Assembly (NCBI GenBank): GCA_036924285.1
Contig: JAYKYS010000001.1
Coordinates: 34,285,501-34,349,500 of the forward strand
DNA from: Asterella californica
Lineage: Eukaryota > Streptophyta > Marchantiopsida > Marchantiales > Aytoniaceae
DNA: 64,000 nucleotides
Reading direction: 5' to 3'
This document shows, one piece after another, positions 60,460 to 64,000 of this stretch. Under the pieces are notes generated by a model, which was given only the letters and a program-made list of their open reading frames with translations, was not told the DNA's origin and made no database searches. Within the stretch, counting starts at the first letter, position 1; every line of letters begins with the position of its first letter. The translations under genes were made by a program, and so were the position numbers.

Positions 60460-63400
60460 TAGAGATAGGATTCTCGCCTGATCCAGTAGAGCAGGAAGCT
60501 TTATCCACTAGCTTCTTAGGATTGACGGCATGTGGGTCAGTGTGTTATAGGAAGGTTGAGAATCTGAAGAGGTTTGAGAGGCAACATGTGAAGTGTGTAC
60601 AGCAGTCTTTGTGGGACAATGGAGAGTTAGCAGGAGATGAATATATATCTGGAGTGTTTGAAGAGCAGTATTTGGTAGATACTATAGGGGAGTTGAAATC
60701 TATAGTAGAAAGTTCATTCTTAAGAAAGATGACGTAGATAGAGTGGTGAGAGTGAGCTCCAAGGAGCTTTATGATGTAATTGATAAGTTTATAGATCGAC
60801 AAGAGGTGTATGTGGAGACCAAGTACAAGTCAGTGGCAAAGAAAGTCAAACCAGTGGCTTTGTCTTTACCACTCGATTACAATCAGAAGATGGAGCAAGC
60901 TGCACGAGAACCGACGCTCAGAGGACCGAGAAGAATTGGGCACCAGTTCACAGAAACAACACTGAAGGAGCTGAGGATTGGAGGTGATGGATTTCTTACT
61001 GAGCAAGAGAAGAAGAGCTTCAGGGAGATGCTATCTAGGCATGGTAAGGCGTTTGCATTTGAGTCACATGAAGTAGGATGTGTAGATCCAAGTGTAGTTG
61101 CACCTATGGTAATCTTTACTATACCGCATGTGCCTTGGAATCTACGTCCTATCCCTGTGCCTAGAGCTCATCTGCCAAAGCTGATAGACTTGCTCAAGGA
61201 GAGGATTAGGATGGGTATCTTGGAACCATCTATAGCTCCCTATTCTAGCAGATGGTTTACTGTTCCGAAGAAGAGTGGAGCTTTGAGGTTTATCCAAGAT
61301 ATGCAGCCAGTTAACAAGGTGACTATCAGGAATATGGGTATAGGACCTATTGTAGACGAGTTTGCAGAGGCTTTTGCTGGTCGTGCTATCTATTCCATGG
61401 GAGACTTATATTCAGGTTATGATCAGTTTCAGTTATCCTCTGAAAGTAGAGACTTGACTACAATGAGGACACCTTTGGGGTTACTAAGGATGTGCACCTT
61501 GCCACAAGGTGCTACCAATTCTGTAGCACATATGATGAATGACATGAACAAAGTTTTGAGGGATTTCATTCCTGAAAAAACTATGTCATTCCTTGATGAT
61601 GTGCCGATCAAAGGGTGTGCTGAGGAGGAGAAGAATGAGGTAAAAGATCAGAGGGGGTGCCGTAAGTTTGTAACAGATCACATAGCTGACTGTGATAAGA
61701 TACTGAGTCGACTGGAGGAGGTTCATTTGACTTTATCAGGAGCCAAGTCTGTGTTTGGAGTACAAGAGGTGTTAATAGTGGGACATCTGTGTGGATCTTA
61801 TGGTCGGAAACCTTGTCCAAACAAGGTTGATGCCATCCGAAGGATGAAGGAGACATGTGGGTCGGTTACTGAGGTGAGAAGGTTTCTAGGAGCATGTGTG
61901 TTTTATCATATATGGATTCCACACTTTGCACATGTAGCAGATCCGTTGTACAAGTTGCTGAGGAAGGGGCAAAAATTTCAATGGCAAGAGAAGCAAAGCG
62001 AGTCTATGAGGAAGTTGAAGGATCTTTTGGCTTCACCGCCAACTCTACGAAAGGTAACATATGAGTTGAGCAGATCTGTTATCCTTACTGTTGATACTAG
62101 TCCTATTGGCATTGGATGGGCTGTAGGGCAAGACGATGAGGATGGAAATAGATATGTGGTGCGTTTTGGTGCTAAGGTATTAAGTTCACGGCAGAGAGAC
62201 TACCCTCTGGTCAAGAGAGAGCTATGGGGAGTAGTTACTGCAATGAAAAGTGACAAAGAATACTTGATAGGAGCACCTGTGGTTGTGGAGACAGATTGTT
62301 TACCTCTCTTGGGAATGATCACTAGCTGTACAACTCCAGATATTGCTATGTTGAGGTGGATAGCATATATCAAGTCCTTGAACCCTGAGTTTAGACATAT
62401 TGCAAGGAAGGACAATCCTGTGGCAGATATGTTATCAAGGGCTAGGTATTACGATGAGAAAGAAATGATAGATGATCAGGAGGATGTGGGAACAGAGTTC
62501 TATTCTAGTGCTCTTGCTAGAAGGGATAGAAGCTGTTTTGCAGCCTCGTTGGAGTTTTTTGAGGAAACTATGTATGATGGCGAGTGGTTGGATCTTGGGC
62601 GCTATTTGAGTTCACTGGAAAGGCAAGAAGGCTGGTCTGATGCAGATTTCAAGAGGATCCGTAGAATAGCTTATGGATACTTTTTACATGGAGGGCATCT
62701 ATGGAAGCGCCATAAGCTACAAGGAGGTATACCGCAACGGGTAGTATGTGACTTGGAATTGCAGCAGAAGCTGATCAAGGAGTTCCATGAGAGTTTATGG
62801 GCTGGTCATAGAGGAGTTTGGGCTACATTTGCCAAGATGAAGGAGAAGTATTGGTGGAAGGGTATGTATAAGGATGTAGTACAGTTTGTTTCATCCTGTA
62901 TACCCTGCCAGATGTATTCCAACGTACGTCATCGTGATGGATTGCATCCTACTTATCCTTTAGCCATTCATTACAAATGGGTAGTTGATCTGGTAACTAT
63001 GCCATTTGGACTTGGACAAATGAGGTATCTAGTCTTGGCTAGAGAAGATCTATCTAACCAAGTTGAAGGCCGTGCCTTGAGGACGAAGACCACTACTAGT
63101 GTCTGCCGCTTTCTACTTGAAGATGTTATTTGTAGATATGGGTGTGTGGGAAAGATCACTACAGATAGGGGTGAGCTGGATGCACAAGAAGCAGTTGATT
63201 TCTTCAAGCGATTGGGAATCAAGTTGGCGTTAACCACTGCTTAAAATCCTGAAGGGAATGGCAAGAGCGAAAGAGGTCATCCGCCAATCATCAAAGCTTT
63301 GGTAAAAGCTTGCAAGGGTAAGATCCGTGAATGGCCTAGACTGCTACCATTTGCTTTGTGGGCAGATCGCACAACTCATAGTACCGTTACAGGTTACATG

Positions 63401-63934
63401 CCAGCAGAGTTGATACTAGGGCAAAAACCTGTGATGCCGATTGAGGAGGTTGTGCCTACTTGGAATGTTTTGCCATGGGAAGATGGTAGAAGTACGGAGG
63501 ATCTTCTTGCATTAAGGATCCAGCAGTTAGAACGAAGACCTGAAGATGTTGCCAAAGCTGTGGAAAGGTTAAAGGCTGCTAGAGAGAGAAACAAAGGCAG
63601 ATTTGATAGAATGCATAGATTACGACCTAAACCAGTTAAGGAGGGTGATTGGGTGTTAGTCTATGATAGTAGTCTTGATAATCAGCATAGCGCTATCAAA
63701 AAGTTTTCCAAGAGATGGTTTGGACCATATGTGGTGTTAGAAGTTTATGATAATGCCACATATTCTTTGAGAGAGTTAGATGGTGCAGTGCTCAAGGTAC
63801 CAATCGCAGGAAAGAGAATCAAGCTCTTTAGAAGAAGAGGAGAGGACAAGAACATTGCAGAACTTACTGAGGATGAAGCTGAAGACTCAATGGAGGTTGA
63901 AGATGAATTTGAAGCAGAAGCTGAAGAGTCTTGA
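60460..63934 (+). pseudogene. element E pol, frameshifted and with one stop
   Basis: The frame from about 60430 (GIVEIGFSPDPVEQ) ends at 60737; the pol frame then starts near 60725 (KDDVDRVVRVSSKELYD) and runs to a TAA at 63242-63244, then continues in the same frame to 63934. Contents: reverse transcriptase with DLYSGYDQFQL and FLDDVPIKG (about 61590), RNase H with VDTSPIGIGWAVG and VETDCLPLL, integrase zinc region (ESLWAGHRG, CIPCQ), catalytic VVDLV, TTDRGE and GKSERGH, and a C-terminal domain (GDWVLVYDSS, WFGPYVV) with an acidic tail. The stop falls just before NPEGNGKSERGH. Confidence 0.88.
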
Positions 63935-63970
63935 TCTGGATCTGGCACATACCGGAGGATGTGCAGGTTC

Positions 63971-63982
63971 AGAGGGGGTGGA
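63971..63982 (+). other. polypurine tract of element E
   Basis: AGAGGGGGTGGA directly precedes the 3' LTR start TGTCG. This is the expected position and composition for the plus-strand primer. Confidence 0.85.
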
Positions 63983-64000
63983 TGTCGCACCATTTGACGG
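63983..64000 (+). repeat. 3' LTR of element E, first 18 bases
   Basis: TGTCGCACCATTTGACGG equals the 5' LTR start except for one G-to-A change. The rest lies outside the window. Confidence 0.9.

Larger units (their letters stand above)
56635..64000 (+). mobile_element. element E: Ty3/gypsy retrotransposon of unusual type, nested in D
   Basis: The 5' LTR is 56635-58007, the coding region 58084-63934, the polypurine tract 63971-63982, and the 3' LTR starts at 63983 with TGTCGCACCATTTGACGG, one base different from the 5' LTR start. The order protease-RT-RNase H-integrase marks Ty3/gypsy. The RT (FLDDVPIKG) and integrase (NPEGNGKSERGH) motifs are closer to elements I recall from basidiomycete fungi than to common plant clades. 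Confidence 0.9.

Noticed and set aside
1..64000. CRISPR arrays, bacterial defence or biosynthetic operons
   Set aside because: No regularly spaced short repeats, no close-packed operons; introns and plant retroelements show this is eukaryotic nuclear DNA.

Overview
The window looks like nuclear DNA of a land plant. The evidence is two spliced plant-type genes with canonical GT-AG introns and GA-rich leaders, a plant nitrate-reductase-type molybdenum domain, a nuclear tRNA-Asn(GUU), and several Ty3/gypsy LTR retrotransposons, one primed by a plant-like tRNA-Glu. The loose, AT-rich intergenic DNA and the fungal-looking Ty3 element would suit a bryophyte or another seed-free plant, but that lineage call is inference.

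Layout. Positions 1-15,400 are AT-rich, gene-poor DNA holding tandem duplications, strong hairpins, short fold-back elements and a dispersed LTR-like repeat; I found no gene there that I can defend. Positions 15,400-26,600 are a gene island. A 13-exon plus-strand gene (16335-21228, 690 aa) encodes a CDC24-type OB-fold protein with a zinc-ribbon-like Cys cluster. It converges on a 4-exon minus-strand gene (22192-26121, 655 aa) whose product keeps the nitrate reductase molybdenum and dimerisation domains but ends before the cytochrome b5 and FAD/NADH domains. Positions 26,600-28,666 are intergenic.

From 28,667 to the end the window is mostly retrotransposon. Element A (28667-35540, minus) is a decayed chromovirus-like Ty3/gypsy copy with an initiator-Met-type primer site. 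A tRNA-Asn gene (35834-35907, minus) and about 2 kb of repeated AT-rich DNA follow. Element B (38858-43384, minus) is a 5'-truncated OTA/Athila-like copy that abuts a relic of an E-type gag (38097-38806). A solo LTR of the E family (43385-44756) with ACGT target duplications cuts B. Element C (about 44761-49506, plus) has a very long repeat-rich LTR/leader and a broken gag. Element D (49507-56634, minus) interrupts C, carries an extra zinc-knuckle ORF ahead of gag-pol and is primed by tRNA-Glu. Element E (56635-64000, plus) interrupts the 5' LTR of D and runs off the right edge just inside its 3' LTR.

The nesting gives a relative order: C is older than D, which is older than E. All the elements show coding damage (stops, frameshifts or truncation). 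No bacterial-style operons or CRISPR arrays are present.
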